The notes beneath the pieces were generated by a model, which was not told where the DNA came from, ran no database searches, and saw only the letters and a program-made list of their open reading frames with translations. This document shows positions 1-9,097 of a stretch of DNA of 64,000 bases, piece after piece (position 1 is the stretch's first letter; every line of letters begins with the position of its first letter). Made by a program: the position numbers and the translations under genes. This DNA is from an uncultured Christensenella sp. (GTDB lineage: Bacteria; Bacillota; Clostridia; Christensenellales; Borkfalkiaceae): the NCBI GenBank assembly GCA_910586245.1, contig CAJUFY010000002.1:248001-312000 (forward strand). Reading direction: 5' to 3'.

Positions 1-1
1 G

Positions 2-598
2 GACTGGCACGCGATCATCGGCGACTTCTATCCGCCGTTCGAACAGAAGCTCCGCTTCGCCAACACCGACGGCGACGAGCTGACCGAAATCCTCTGCGAA
101 AAGTGCGGGCATCCGATGGTGCGCCGCAACGGCAAATACGGCAAGTATCTGGCTTGTTCCAACTACCCGAAATGTTCGAACATCGTGAGCGAAGAGGAAG
201 CTGAAGTTTCCGAAACGCCCTGCCCCAAATGCGGCGCGATGATGGTGGTCAAGAGCGGGCGCTACGGCAAATTCCTTGCCTGCCCCAACTATCCCGAATG
301 CAAATCGACGATGCCGTTCGGGGAAGAAAAGGAACAGGTTTTGGAAGGGATTTGCCCCGATTGCGGCAAACCGACCAAAAAATTACACTCCAAACGCGGG
401 AAATTGTATTACGGATGCAGCGGATATCCCGAATGCAAGTTCATGAGCTGGGATCTTCCCACGGGCGAAAAGTGCCCCCAGTGCGGCAGCGCGGTGATCA
501 AAAACGCGAAGGGCTCGGTGAGATGTTCCAACCGCGATTGCGGTTACGCGCCCCTTTCCGAAGAGCCTGCGCCCGCGACGGAAGAAACGCATGATTAA
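2..598 (+). CDS. topA: DNA topoisomerase I, C-terminal part (truncated by window start)
   Basis: Last 198 residues of type IA topoisomerase; the catalytic toroid lies outside the window. What remains is a run of four C4 zinc-ribbon modules, each with a CxxC knuckle followed by a second cysteine pair (CEKC/CSNYPKC, CPKC/CPNYPEC, CPDC/CSGYPEC, CPQC/CSNRDC). In the family these tails bind single-stranded DNA behind the relaxation core. The reading frame is open from base 2, so the ATG at 116 is internal. Its stop overlaps the trmFO start by 8 bp, which fits the Firmicutes order topA-trmFO-hslV-hslU; the xerC and codY genes found there in Bacillus are absent here. Confidence 0.95.
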   Translation, partial: DWHAIIGDFYPPFEQKLRFANTDGDELTEILCEKCGHPMVRRNGKYGKYLACSNYPKCSNIVSEEEAEVSETPCPKCGAMMVVKSGRYGKFLACPNYPECKSTMPFGEEKEQVLEGICPDCGKPTKKLHSKRGKLYYGCSGYPECKFMSWDLPTGEKCPQCGSAVIKNAKGSVRCSNRDCGYAPLSEEPAPATEETHD

Positions 599-1886
599 GG
601 TCATCGGCGCGGGGCTTGCCGGCGCGGAAGCGGCGTATTTTCTCGCAACGCACGGCGTAGAAGTCGAGCTGACGGAAATGAAACCGCAAAAGCGGACGCC
701 CGCGCATTCGGGCGAAGGGTTTGCGGAACTCGTCTGTTCGAATTCGTTAAAGAGCAGCGACGTTTACGGCAACGCGTGCGGTCTTTTAAAAGAGGAACTG
801 CGCGCGCTCGGATCGCTTACGATGGAGGCGGCGGAACAGACCAAAGTTCCCGCGGGCGGCGCGCTCGCCGTGGACCGCGAAAAATTTTCGGCATATATCA
901 CCGAAAAGCTCAAACGCCACGAACGCGTTCATATCGTCTGCCGCGAAGAAAGCGAGCTGCCGGAAAGCGGAATTATCGCGACGGGGCCGCTCACTTCCGA
1001 ACCTTTGAGCAAGGCGATCGAAGGGGCGTTCGGCGGCGGACTGCACTTTTACGACGCGACCGCACCCGTCGTTTCGGCGGACAGCATCGATTATTCCAAA
1101 ACCTTTTCCCAGAGCCGCTACGGCAAAGGGGAGGGCGACTATATCAATTGTCCGCTCACGAAAGAGGAATACGAAACGTTCGTGAAAGAGCTCGTCAGCG
1201 CCGAGCGCGCGCAGCTGCATGCGTTCGAAAAACGGGAAATTTTCGAGGGCTGCATGCCCGTGGAAATTATGGCGTCGCGCGGGCGGGAAACGCTGCGCTT
1301 CGGAATGCTCAAACCCGTCGGGTTGGAAACGGAAGGGGTGCGCCCCTACGCCGTGCTGCAACTGAGAAGGGAGAACGAAGCGGGTACGGCGTACGGGCTC
1401 GTGGGATTTCAGACCAACTTGAAATTCGGCGAACAGAAGCGGGTGTTTTCTCTGATTCCCGCCCTGAAGAACGCGGAGTTTGAACGCTACGGCGTGATGC
1501 ACCGCAATACGTTTTTGGAGTCGCCGAAGATTCTGAACGCGGATTTTTCGGTAAAAAACAATCCGAATCTGTTCTTTGCCGGGCAGATTACGGGGGTCGA
1601 GGGCTACGTGGAAAGCGCGATGAGCGGGCTGCTCGCGGGCGTGCAGGCGTATCTGCGGGCGAACGGGAGGGAAACGCTCGTGCCCGAAGATACTTGCGTA
1701 TGCGGGGCGCTATCCCGTTATATCGCGGCGCCGAACAAGCATTTCCAACCGATGAACGCAAGCTACGGCGTTTTGCGCCCGATCGAGGGCGTGCGCGACA
1801 AAAAAGAAAAGAAACGGCTTCTCGGCGAACGGGCGTTGCGCGAAATCGCGCGGTTCCGTACGCTGATCGAAGATAAAAAGGAGTAA
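591..1886 (+). CDS. trmFO: methylenetetrahydrofolate-tRNA-(uracil-5-)-methyltransferase
   Basis: Folate- and FAD-dependent enzyme that makes 5-methyluridine at position 54 of the tRNA T-loop. The N-terminal FAD-binding GAGLAG lies at residues 6-11, followed by the family block around Cys49 (ELVCSNSLKSS). The C-terminal block NLFFAGQITGVEGYVESA is typical of TrmFO/Gid. A second conserved cysteine sits in FEGCMPVEIMASRG. At 431 residues it has the usual full length. The gene starts inside the topA 3' end and hslV follows after 3 bp, so the block is likely co-transcribed. Confidence 0.97.
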   Translation: MIKVIGAGLAGAEAAYFLATHGVEVELTEMKPQKRTPAHSGEGFAELVCSNSLKSSDVYGNACGLLKEELRALGSLTMEAAEQTKVPAGGALAVDREKFSAYITEKLKRHERVHIVCREESELPESGIIATGPLTSEPLSKAIEGAFGGGLHFYDATAPVVSADSIDYSKTFSQSRYGKGEGDYINCPLTKEEYETFVKELVSAERAQLHAFEKREIFEGCMPVEIMASRGRETLRFGMLKPVGLETEGVRPYAVLQLRRENEAGTAYGLVGFQTNLKFGEQKRVFSLIPALKNAEFERYGVMHRNTFLESPKILNADFSVKNNPNLFFAGQITGVEGYVESAMSGLLAGVQAYLRANGRETLVPEDTCVCGALSRYIAAPNKHFQPMNASYGVLRPIEGVRDKKEKKRLLGERALREIARFRTLIEDKKE

Positions 1887-1889
1887 ATT

Positions 1890-2423
1890 ATGGAATTTCG
1901 CGGAACGACGATCTGCGCCGTCAAAAAGGACGGCGTGACGGCGATTGCAGGCGACGGACAGGTGACGATGGGGGAATCCGTCGTCTTTAAAAACACGGCG
2001 ATCAAAGTGCGCCGCATTTACGGCGGCAAAGTCATACTCGGTTTTGCAGGCTCGGTGACGGACGCGTTTTCGCTTTCGGAACGCTTTGAAGGCATGCTCA
2101 ACAAGTTTGCGGGCAATCTGATGCGGTCCGCCGTGGAGCTTGCCGATTTGTGGCGCAGCGACAAGATCGGCAGAAAGCTCGACGCCATGATGATTACGGC
2201 GGATAAGGACACGCTTCTCATTCTTTCGGGCACGGGCGAAGTAATCGAGCCGGACGAGGGCATCTGCGCCATCGGCAGCGGCGGCAATTACGCTTTGGCA
2301 GCGGCGCGTGCGCTTGCGCAGAATACCGACTATTCCGCCGAGGAAATCGCGCGCAAGTCGCTGAAAATCGCGAGTGAAATTTGCGTGTATACCAACGACC
2401 ACATCATTTGCGAGGTAATCTGA
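1890..2423 (+). CDS. hslV: ATP-dependent protease peptidase subunit HslV (ClpQ)
   Basis: Proteolytic subunit of the cytosolic HslUV (ClpYQ) protease. The family core begins at residue 6 with TTICAV and continues with AGDGQVTMG and GFAGSVTDAF. In HslV the nucleophile is the N-terminal threonine exposed by processing; here that would be Thr6 after removal of MEFRG, a short leader as seen in Firmicutes ClpQ. A Thr rather than the Ser of B. subtilis CodW is present. Length 177 residues is normal. hslU starts 1 bp after the stop. Confidence 0.96.
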   Translation: MEFRGTTICAVKKDGVTAIAGDGQVTMGESVVFKNTAIKVRRIYGGKVILGFAGSVTDAFSLSERFEGMLNKFAGNLMRSAVELADLWRSDKIGRKLDAMMITADKDTLLILSGTGEVIEPDEGICAIGSGGNYALAAARALAQNTDYSAEEIARKSLKIASEICVYTNDHIICEVI

Positions 2424-2424
2424 C

Positions 2425-3732
2425 ATGAACTTATCGCCGAAACAAATCGTAAACGAACTGAATAAACACATTATCGGGCAGGAGGACGCGAAAAAAGCGG
2501 TCGCAATCGCGCTTCGTAACCGTTACCGCCGCGCCCAGCTTTCGCCCGAACTGCGCGAAGAAATCACGCCCAAAAACATTATCATGAAGGGGCCTACGGG
2601 CGTGGGAAAAACGGAAATCGCGCGCCGCCTCGCAAAGCTCGTAAAAGCGCCTTTCGTCAAGGTAGAAGCCACCAAATATACCGAAGTCGGTTACGTGGGC
2701 AAGGACGTAGAGGGCATGGTGCGCGACCTTGTGGAATGCGCGTTCCGTCTTGTGAAGGACGAAAAGACGGCGGAAGTTTCCACTAAGGCGACGGACGTCG
2801 CGGAAAAGAAAATGGTAAAGCTGCTCGCCGAGCTGAAAAAAGCGGACCGCGGCGAAACTGCGCGCGAGGTTTTCGAAGCGAATCTTCTGGAATCGCTGCG
2901 CAAAGGGCTGTACGATTCGCTCGTGATCGAAGCGGAAGTTTCGGAAGAGCCTTCGAGCATGGAACTCGTCCCCGGCGGCGCTGCGATCAATCTCGGGTCG
3001 CTCTTCGGTGAAATGCTGCCCAAAAAGAAAAAGAAGCGCAAACTTACCGTAAAAGAAGCGATGAAAATTTATATCGCCGAAGAGGCGGATAAACTCATCG
3101 ATGACGACGCCGTGAAGGAAGAAGCGCTCCGCCGCGCCGAAAACGACGGAATCATCTTCATTGACGAAATCGATAAAATCGCGGGCAAGGGCAATACTTC
3201 GGGCGCGGACGTTTCCCGCGAGGGCGTGCAGCGGGACATCCTTCCGATCGTGGAAGGCAGCACGGTCATGACGAAATACGGCGCGGTCAAAACGGATTAC
3301 ATGCTCTTCATTGCGGCGGGCGCGTTCCACGTCGCGCGGGTGGAAGATCTGATTCCCGAATTGCAGGGTCGCTTCCCCGTATCGGTAGAGCTTTCGTCGC
3401 TCACGAAAGAGGATTTCGTGAATATCCTTACCAACACCGAACACTCGCTGACCCAACAGTACGCGGTGCTGCTTGCGGTCGATCACATCGACCTGCGCTT
3501 TACGCCCGATGCGATCGAGGCGATCGCCGAAATTTCGGAAGAGATCAATTTGACGAGCGAAGACATCGGCGCGCGCAGATTGCATACCGTCATGGAATAT
3601 CTGCTCGAAGATATTTCTTTCAACGCGGGCGGCGATTATCCGCTCGTTCCCGTCGAAGTCAACCGCGCTTACGTGGAAGAGCATCTGAGCAAGATCACCA
3701 AAGACCGCGACCTGAAAAAATACGTGCTTTAA
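2425..3732 (+). CDS. hslU: ATP-dependent protease ATPase subunit HslU (ClpY)
   Basis: AAA+ unfoldase that feeds substrates to HslV. Walker A GPTGVGKT is at residues 56-63, followed by the HslU signature KYTEVGYVGKDVE. A lysine-rich intermediate domain spans roughly residues 110-215. Walker B is in GIIFIDEIDKIAGKG, and the C-terminal sensor region includes SEDIGARRLHTVMEYLLED. The C-terminus, which in HslU docks into HslV, ends in LKKYVL. Length of 435 residues is slightly short for the family because the intermediate domain is compact. It is translationally adjacent to hslV. Confidence 0.97.
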   Translation: MNLSPKQIVNELNKHIIGQEDAKKAVAIALRNRYRRAQLSPELREEITPKNIIMKGPTGVGKTEIARRLAKLVKAPFVKVEATKYTEVGYVGKDVEGMVRDLVECAFRLVKDEKTAEVSTKATDVAEKKMVKLLAELKKADRGETAREVFEANLLESLRKGLYDSLVIEAEVSEEPSSMELVPGGAAINLGSLFGEMLPKKKKKRKLTVKEAMKIYIAEEADKLIDDDAVKEEALRRAENDGIIFIDEIDKIAGKGNTSGADVSREGVQRDILPIVEGSTVMTKYGAVKTDYMLFIAAGAFHVARVEDLIPELQGRFPVSVELSSLTKEDFVNILTNTEHSLTQQYAVLLAVDHIDLRFTPDAIEAIAEISEEINLTSEDIGARRLHTVMEYLLEDISFNAGGDYPLVPVEVNRAYVEEHLSKITKDRDLKKYVL

Positions 3733-3747
3733 TAGAAGAAGGTGACT

Positions 3748-5007
3748 ATGATCAATATTCCCAAAGGGACGAAGGACGTATTGCCGGGCGATGCGCACCT
3801 TTGGCACTACGTGGAAAACACGGCGCGAAAAACCGCCGAAGCTTACGCGTTTCAAGAAATCCGCACGCCCGTGTTCGAATACACCGAACTGTTCGCGCGC
3901 GGCGTGGGCGACACGACGGATATCGTCAACAAAGAAATGTATACTTTTCTCGATAAAGGCGGGCGTTCCGTCACTCTCCGCCCCGAAGGGACGGCGGGCG
4001 TTGCGCGCGCGTTTATCGGAAATGGACTTGCCGGCGGCGCAATGCCGTTCAAAGCGTATTATCTGATTTCCGCGTTCCGCTACGAGCGTCCGCAGGCGGG
4101 CAGACTGCGCGAATTTCATCAGTTCGGCGCGGAACTGTACGGCGCGGAGGGCGCGTTTGCCGACGCGGAAGCGATTTCTCTCGCCGATTCCTTCCTCAAA
4201 AATTTGGGATTGAAGGACGTGCGGCTGCAAATCAATTCCATCGGTTGCAAGCATTGCCGCGCGGCTTACCACAACGCGCTGCGCGATTACTTTGCGCCCC
4301 GTTTGAACGAAATGTGCGAAGACTGCAAGGCGCGCTTCGAAAAGAACCCGATGCGCATGCTCGACTGTAAAGAAGAAGGGTGCAAAACGCATACGGCGGG
4401 CGCGCCCCGCATGCTCGATTATCTGTGCGAGGACTGCGGCAGACATTTCGACGAAGTGAAAACGCTTTTAAACGATGCGGGAATCGCCTACGTCGTGAAT
4501 CCTTCCATCGTGCGCGGGCTCGATTATTACAGCCGCACCGTGTTCGAGTTTACGTCGAACGCGGCGGGCGCGCAGGGCACGGTGCTGGGCGGCGGACGAT
4601 ACGACGGTCTGCTCGAACAGATTGGCGGAAAGCCCGTTCCCGCAGTGGGATTCGCCGCGGGGATCGAACGGCTATTGATGGTGATCGAAGCGGAACGCGC
4701 CGAAACGCCTGCTCCGCAAAGGGTTTGCTGTTATCTGGCGGGCATGAATCTGCAGGCGCGGCAAAAGGCGTTCGCGCTGGCGGGAAATCTGCGGCGTGCG
4801 GGCGTTTCGGCGGAAACCGATCTGATGGAGCGTTCGCTCAAAGCGCAGTTCAAATACGCGGACAAAGCGGGCGCGCGTTTCGTCGCCGTGATCGGCGAAA
4901 CGGAACTGGCGGAGGGCGCGGCGGAAGTCAAGGATCTGAAAAATTCCTCCTCCGAACGCGTTAAATTCGAAGAACTTGCGGCATACTTAAAAAGAAAAGG
5001 AGAATGA
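3748..5007 (+). CDS. hisS: histidyl-tRNA synthetase
   Basis: Class II aminoacyl-tRNA synthetase charging tRNA-His. Motif 2 appears as FRYERPQAGRLREFHQFG, the histidine-binding block as VRGLDYYSRTVFEF, and motif 3 as AVGFAAGIERLL; the C-terminal anticodon-binding domain follows. I chose the ATG at 3748 rather than the in-frame GTG at 3742 because GAAGG at 3737-3741 is then properly spaced and the protein begins MINIPKGTKD as is usual. The insertion domain is cysteine-rich (CKHC, CEDC, DCKEEGC). The stop overlaps the trxA start region. Confidence 0.96.
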   Translation: MINIPKGTKDVLPGDAHLWHYVENTARKTAEAYAFQEIRTPVFEYTELFARGVGDTTDIVNKEMYTFLDKGGRSVTLRPEGTAGVARAFIGNGLAGGAMPFKAYYLISAFRYERPQAGRLREFHQFGAELYGAEGAFADAEAISLADSFLKNLGLKDVRLQINSIGCKHCRAAYHNALRDYFAPRLNEMCEDCKARFEKNPMRMLDCKEEGCKTHTAGAPRMLDYLCEDCGRHFDEVKTLLNDAGIAYVVNPSIVRGLDYYSRTVFEFTSNAAGAQGTVLGGGRYDGLLEQIGGKPVPAVGFAAGIERLLMVIEAERAETPAPQRVCCYLAGMNLQARQKAFALAGNLRRAGVSAETDLMERSLKAQFKYADKAGARFVAVIGETELAEGAAEVKDLKNSSSERVKFEELAAYLKRKGE

Positions 5008-5009
5008 TT

Positions 5010-5324
5010 ATGGTAAAAGAAATCAACGGAGAAGTTTTGGAACAATTGATTGCGGAGGGAAAGACGGTGGTGTGCGACTTCTGGGCAAGCTGGTGCGGCC
5101 CTTGCCGCATGCTTGCGCCCGTCATGGAAGCGGTATCGGAAAATTTTTCCGATCGGGCGGAGTTTGTAAAGGTAGACGTGGACGCCAACCCCGAAGCGGC
5201 GATGAAGTACGGCGTTATGTCTATTCCCAACGTCACGGTATTTGCGGGCGGATCGGAAAAAACGAAGAACGTCGGCTACATTCCCGAACCCGCCATGCGC
5301 GAATTTTTGGAAAAGAATCTTTGA
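5010..5324 (+). CDS. trxA: thioredoxin
   Basis: Cytosolic thiol-disulfide oxidoreductase with the classical active site WASWCGPCRML near residue 30 and cis-proline segment MSIPNVTVF. The ATG at 5010 is preferred over 5004 because AGGAG at 4998-5002 is then about 7 bases upstream. At 104 residues it is a complete single-domain thioredoxin. It is the last gene of the hisS unit and is followed by a strong hairpin terminator. Confidence 0.95.
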   Translation: MVKEINGEVLEQLIAEGKTVVCDFWASWCGPCRMLAPVMEAVSENFSDRAEFVKVDVDANPEAAMKYGVMSIPNVTVFAGGSEKTKNVGYIPEPAMREFLEKNL

Positions 5325-5330
5325 ACGGAA

Positions 5331-5360
5331 TCCCGGCCTTTGCCGGGGTTTTTCGTTTTT
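5331..5360 (+). terminator. intrinsic terminator after trxA
   Basis: GC-rich inverted repeat CCCGGC/GCCGGG with a short loop at 5332-5347, followed directly by a T-run. It closes the topA-to-trxA block. Confidence 0.85.
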
Positions 5361-5394
5361 CGGCGTAAGAATTCAAAAAGTTTTCCAAAAAGGC

Positions 5395-5422
5395 TTCCAT
5401 TTTTCAAAAAATATGGTATGAT
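5395..5422 (+). promoter_or_regulatory. probable sigma-A promoter of the HelD-like gene
   Basis: TATGAT at 5417-5422 with a weak TTCCAT at 5395-5400, spacer 16 bp. It lies 30 bp before the chosen start codon at 5453. Confidence 0.5.
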
Positions 5423-5452
5423 ATCTTGTGGCAACACCGGTCGGGGGATAAG

Positions 5453-7801
5453 ATGGATCAGCCGAAAGATTATTTGCAGCCGCACGTCGACGCGGATAAG
5501 GAATGGTATTTATCTCTTCTCGATGAAGAGTCGCAGTTTGTCTACGAGCAGGAACGCATCGGGCGCGTTCTTTCCGCGCTCAAAATATTCTACGTTTCGC
5601 GCTATCAGAAGCGGATTGCGGCGGCGAAAGAAGAAATCGCGCAGATTCGGGCGAAGAGCGATTATTCTGCCGAAGACTACCGCGCCGTTCTCAATCTGAA
5701 CGCGCAAATCCGTTCGGAATACAAAAAGCTCAACGCCTATAAATGTTTTTTCTCGGAGCCGTATTTCTCCCGCATGGACGTGGAGGATGACGACGAGGGG
5801 TACAATAGTTATTATATCGGGAAGAAAGGGGACGTCAAGCTGGAAATCGTAGACTGGCGCGCTCCGCTTGCCGTGCGGTATTACCAGAAGAGCCGCGTTT
5901 CTTTCCGGATCAACGAAACGGAATACCGCACCGTTCTGCGCCGCGCCCTTTCCGTAAAAAACGGAAAACTACTCGGCTTTAAAAACGAATATCTTTCCGT
6001 GAAAGGCGTTCTTTCGCCCGAAGAAATCGCGGGCAGGGACGAGGAAATTTTGTTCGATCCCTATTTGCGCAGCATCATCAAAAGCCGGAAGGACGATACG
6101 CAGATCCGCGATATCATACAGACCATTCAGGAACAGCAGTTTGAAATCGTAACCAGACCCGAACGCGAGAGCTTCGTGCTGCAAGGCTGTGCAGGGAGCG
6201 GTAAAACGATGATCTTGCTGCACCGTCTGAGTTACCTCATGTATAATAACGAGAATCTCAGCCCGCGCAACGTGCTCGTGATCACGCCTTCCGATTCGTT
6301 CAACGCGTTTATCGACGAACTTTCGCAGGTGTTGGAATTGCAACGGGTGCGCACGGTGACGCTGAAAAACTATTACGCGCGGGTGCTGGCAAACGAAGGG
6401 ATTCAGCTTGAACCTTCCGAAGAGAAGGAACCGCAAGAATATCTTGCCTATCTCTTTTCGCAGCGGTTTACCGCCGATACCGAAAAGCGGATTCGTAAAA
6501 TTTACGAAGGGCTTTACGGGCTCTTTGCGGGCGAGGAGTGCAAGGAGGTCGCGGCGGGGATTCTCGCCGATTGCGGGCAAAGGCAGGCGCACTATGCGAA
6601 GATCAAAAACGCCTCTCTGCGCGTGCGCCGCGCCGTGCTCGGCGAGCTGAAAGAGCGCAAGGACGGCGGCTTTTACTTCACGAAACCATTCCGCACGATG
6701 ATGAGCGCTTACGTGCAGGTGGAAGATTTTCTGAATTTCGTGCTCGAAGAAGAACCGCGCACGCCCGACTATTTCTTCCGCCAGTACGTCGAATTTTTTC
6801 GCAGCGCGTACTTCATTTCGGCAAACGCGGAAAAGATCTTTCCCCGCGCGGAGGAGGACTTGCGCGCGCTCACCCAAACGGTGGAGAAAGAAATTCTCGA
6901 TTTCAAGCGGTATCGGCGCAGAATCGGTACGCAGGAAGTGCTCACGTATGCCGACCGCATTGCGCGGCGGGAAGAATTGAAAGAAGAAATCGAAAAGACG
7001 CTTCGGCTTTTGCAGGAAATGCAGCAGGGTCAGGAACTTTTCCGCGAATTTTTTGCGGTCGTCCGCATGACGGGGCACAGTCGCGAACTGGGGAAATGCA
7101 AGACTTCGCTCGACGTTGTGCGCTGGCTGTATCGCAACACGGTGAAAAAGGGCAAAGAAAAGTTCGGAATGAAGGGGCTCTATCCTTCGGACGGATATGC
7201 GCTCTGCGCCATGCTGGCGCTTGCGGGCAGGAAGCTGACCCCGCGTTACGGGCTGGTTTTTATCGACGAAGGGCAGGATATTTCGGAAGGGGAGTACGCG
7301 CTTTTGCGGCGCATTCATTCGGACGCGGCGTTCAACGTATTCGGCGATCTGAAACAGAACGTCACGCCGTTCCGCGGCGTCAAAGAGTGGGGATTTTTAA
7401 ATTGTCCCGTTTATACCCTCAAACAGAATTACCGCAACACCAACGAGATCGTGGAACACGTTTCTAAAATTCTCGATGCGGATATGCTTCCGATCGGCTT
7501 GCACGGCGAACCCGTGCAGCGGCTGAACCAGAAACAGCTCGGCGCGTTTTTCCGCGGGAAACAGGGCTTGAAAGCTTTGATCGCGAAGGAAGAGTATCTT
7601 CCGTTGTTCGACAAAAGAGGATTCCGCCTTTTGCCTGCGGGCGGCAAGATTTCGAAATCTCGCGTGAACGTGATGACGGTGCTGGAAAGCAAGGGGCTGG
7701 AATTTTCCGCCGTGGCGGTTTACGATCGGGGCATGACGGAAAACGAAAAATATATCGCTTACACCCGCGCGTTGCGTGAACTCGCCGTGGTGGAAGAATA
7801 A
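5453..7801 (+). CDS. HelD-like UvrD/SF1 ATPase (RNA polymerase recycling factor family)
   Basis: A 782-residue SF1-type NTPase. Walker A GCAGSGKT lies near residue 244 and the Walker B-like FIDEGQDIS near residue 602. The C-terminal helicase block contains LKQNYRNTNEIVEHV and MTVLESKGLEFSAVAVYD. The first 100 residues form a charged, probably coiled-coil N-terminal arm, as in Firmicutes HelD, which enters the RNA polymerase channels to release stalled enzyme. Start at 5453 is set by GGGGGAT just upstream and the family-like N-terminus; an earlier ATG at 5426 has no ribosome site. HelD function is inferred from family; a DNA helicase role cannot be excluded. Confidence 0.8.
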   Translation: MDQPKDYLQPHVDADKEWYLSLLDEESQFVYEQERIGRVLSALKIFYVSRYQKRIAAAKEEIAQIRAKSDYSAEDYRAVLNLNAQIRSEYKKLNAYKCFFSEPYFSRMDVEDDDEGYNSYYIGKKGDVKLEIVDWRAPLAVRYYQKSRVSFRINETEYRTVLRRALSVKNGKLLGFKNEYLSVKGVLSPEEIAGRDEEILFDPYLRSIIKSRKDDTQIRDIIQTIQEQQFEIVTRPERESFVLQGCAGSGKTMILLHRLSYLMYNNENLSPRNVLVITPSDSFNAFIDELSQVLELQRVRTVTLKNYYARVLANEGIQLEPSEEKEPQEYLAYLFSQRFTADTEKRIRKIYEGLYGLFAGEECKEVAAGILADCGQRQAHYAKIKNASLRVRRAVLGELKERKDGGFYFTKPFRTMMSAYVQVEDFLNFVLEEEPRTPDYFFRQYVEFFRSAYFISANAEKIFPRAEEDLRALTQTVEKEILDFKRYRRRIGTQEVLTYADRIARREELKEEIEKTLRLLQEMQQGQELFREFFAVVRMTGHSRELGKCKTSLDVVRWLYRNTVKKGKEKFGMKGLYPSDGYALCAMLALAGRKLTPRYGLVFIDEGQDISEGEYALLRRIHSDAAFNVFGDLKQNVTPFRGVKEWGFLNCPVYTLKQNYRNTNEIVEHVSKILDADMLPIGLHGEPVQRLNQKQLGAFFRGKQGLKALIAKEEYLPLFDKRGFRLLPAGGKISKSRVNVMTVLESKGLEFSAVAVYDRGMTENEKYIAYTRALRELAVVEE

Positions 7802-7821
7802 GAATAAAGGAACTGTTGAAA

Positions 7822-8226
7822 ATGAAAAGAGTGATTACCTACGGAACGTTTGATTTATTGCATTACGGCCATATCAACTTGCTTCGGCGCGCAAAAGCGC
7901 TCGGGGATTATTTAATCGTTGCCTTGTCTACGGACGAGTTCAACTGGCGGGAAAAACAAAAGAAATGCTATTTCGAATACGAAAAGCGGAAAATGCTTTT
8001 GGAGGCGGTGCGTTACGTCGATCTGGTCATACCGGAAGAAAGCTGGGCGCAAAAGCAGTCGGATATTCGCGAGTATCATATCGATACGTTCGTAATGGGC
8101 GACGACTGGAAAGGGAAATTCGACGATTTAAAACAAGCCGGTTGCGACGTGGTATATTTGGACAGAACGCCCGAAATCAGCACGACCAGCATCAAAGAAA
8201 ATCTTCGTGAAACAAACGAAGGGTAA
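7822..8226 (+). CDS. tagD: glycerol-3-phosphate cytidylyltransferase (TagD-like)
   Basis: Makes CDP-glycerol from CTP and glycerol-3-phosphate for teichoic-acid-like polymers. The nucleotidyltransferase signature HYGH is at residues 14-17 after TYGTFDLL, and the substrate-specific block RTPEISTTSI near residue 115 matches the RTEGISTT motif of TagD. Size 134 residues is normal. ATG 7822 is preferred to the TTG at 7816 because it gives the usual MKRVITYGT start. A second, different family member lies at 18583, inside the polysaccharide operon. Confidence 0.85.
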   Translation: MKRVITYGTFDLLHYGHINLLRRAKALGDYLIVALSTDEFNWREKQKKCYFEYEKRKMLLEAVRYVDLVIPEESWAQKQSDIREYHIDTFVMGDDWKGKFDDLKQAGCDVVYLDRTPEISTTSIKENLRETNEG

Positions 8227-8243
8227 AGTATATTCGAAAAACG

Positions 8244-8276
8244 GGGCGTCTTTGTTCGGAAAGGCGCCCTTTTGTA
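8244..8276 (+). terminator. intrinsic terminator after tagD
   Basis: Ten-base-pair stem (8244-8253 with 8260-8269, one G-T pair) followed by TTTTG and a further T-run. It separates tagD from the polysaccharide operon. Confidence 0.75.
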
Positions 8277-8336
8277 ATTTTTTTGTTTTTAACCGAAGAT
8301 TGATAACGGGCATTTTCGAAAATTTATGCAATTTTA

Positions 8337-8365
8337 TTGCTTTTGTTTCACACGTGTTGTATAAT
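8337..8365 (+). promoter_or_regulatory. sigma-A promoter of the polysaccharide operon
   Basis: TTGCTT at 8337-8342, 17-bp spacer, TATAAT at 8360-8365 preceded by TGT. It is placed 55 bp before the first gene of an uninterrupted one-directional run reaching about 22978. Confidence 0.7.
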
Positions 8366-8419
8366 AAACTAAATGATACTGGGCAATATTTTCATTAAAA
8401 ACGGAGAAAGCTTTTTATA

Positions 8420-9097
8420 ATGTATAAATATTTTTTTAAAAGATTGATTGATTTTATATTGTCTTTTTTGGGAATCATTATATTGGCTTTTCCGATGCTG
8501 ATTATTGCGCTTGCAATCAAATGCGACAGTAAGGGACCGGTTTTTTTCAAACAAAAACGCATCGGCAAAAAAAAGAAAATTTTTAAAATTTTAAAGTTCC
8601 GTACAATGCGAATCGATACGCCGCACGACGCGCCTACGCATGAGCTTTCCGATCCGAAAAAGTGGATTACGAAAGTGGGCGGATTTTTAAGAAAAACTTC
8701 TCTTGACGAACTTCCGCAGATATTCAATATTTTTGCGGGTCAAATGGCGATCATCGGGCCGCGGCCCGCGCTTTGGAATCAGGACGATTTGATTGTCGAG
8801 CGAGATAAATACGGCGCAAACGATATCAAACCGGGACTTACCGGATGGGCTCAGATTAACGGCAGGGACGAGCTTGAAATTCCCGTAAAAGCGGCGTTGG
8901 ACGGCGAGTACGTTAAAAGAATGGGGTTCTTTTTCGATATCAGATGTTTCTTCGGTACGTTTGTTTCCGTTTTGAAACATGACGGCGTGGTGGAAGGCGG
9001 AACGGGCGAAATGCACAAACAGGAAGAGAACGGCGCGGAATCCCAGCAAGCAAATGAGGAAAGTGAAACAGAAAAGAATCGGGAGAACACGGATTGA
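8420..9097 (+). CDS. sugar transferase, initiating phosphoglycosyl transferase
   Basis: Monotopic bacterial sugar transferase that moves a sugar-1-phosphate onto undecaprenyl phosphate to start repeat-unit assembly at the inner face of the membrane. One hydrophobic N-terminal segment (about residues 10-34) is followed by the family blocks KFRTM, SLDELPQIFN, IGPRPAL and GLTGWAQINGRDE. The C-terminal 30 residues are a low-complexity acidic tail rich in E, N and Q, not part of the catalytic fold. It is the first gene of the operon; the acceptor sugar cannot be read from sequence, though the FucNAc genes downstream offer a candidate. Confidence 0.88.
   Translation: MYKYFFKRLIDFILSFLGIIILAFPMLIIALAIKCDSKGPVFFKQKRIGKKKKIFKILKFRTMRIDTPHDAPTHELSDPKKWITKVGGFLRKTSLDELPQIFNIFAGQMAIIGPRPALWNQDDLIVERDKYGANDIKPGLTGWAQINGRDELEIPVKAALDGEYVKRMGFFFDIRCFFGTFVSVLKHDGVVEGGTGEMHKQEENGAESQQANEESETEKNRENTD

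Noticed and set aside
2431..4446. Very long minus-strand open frame opposite hslU and hisS (671 codons)
   Set aside because: It is antisense to two clearly recognised genes in GC-rich coding DNA, has low-complexity R/F/H-rich composition, and matches no family.
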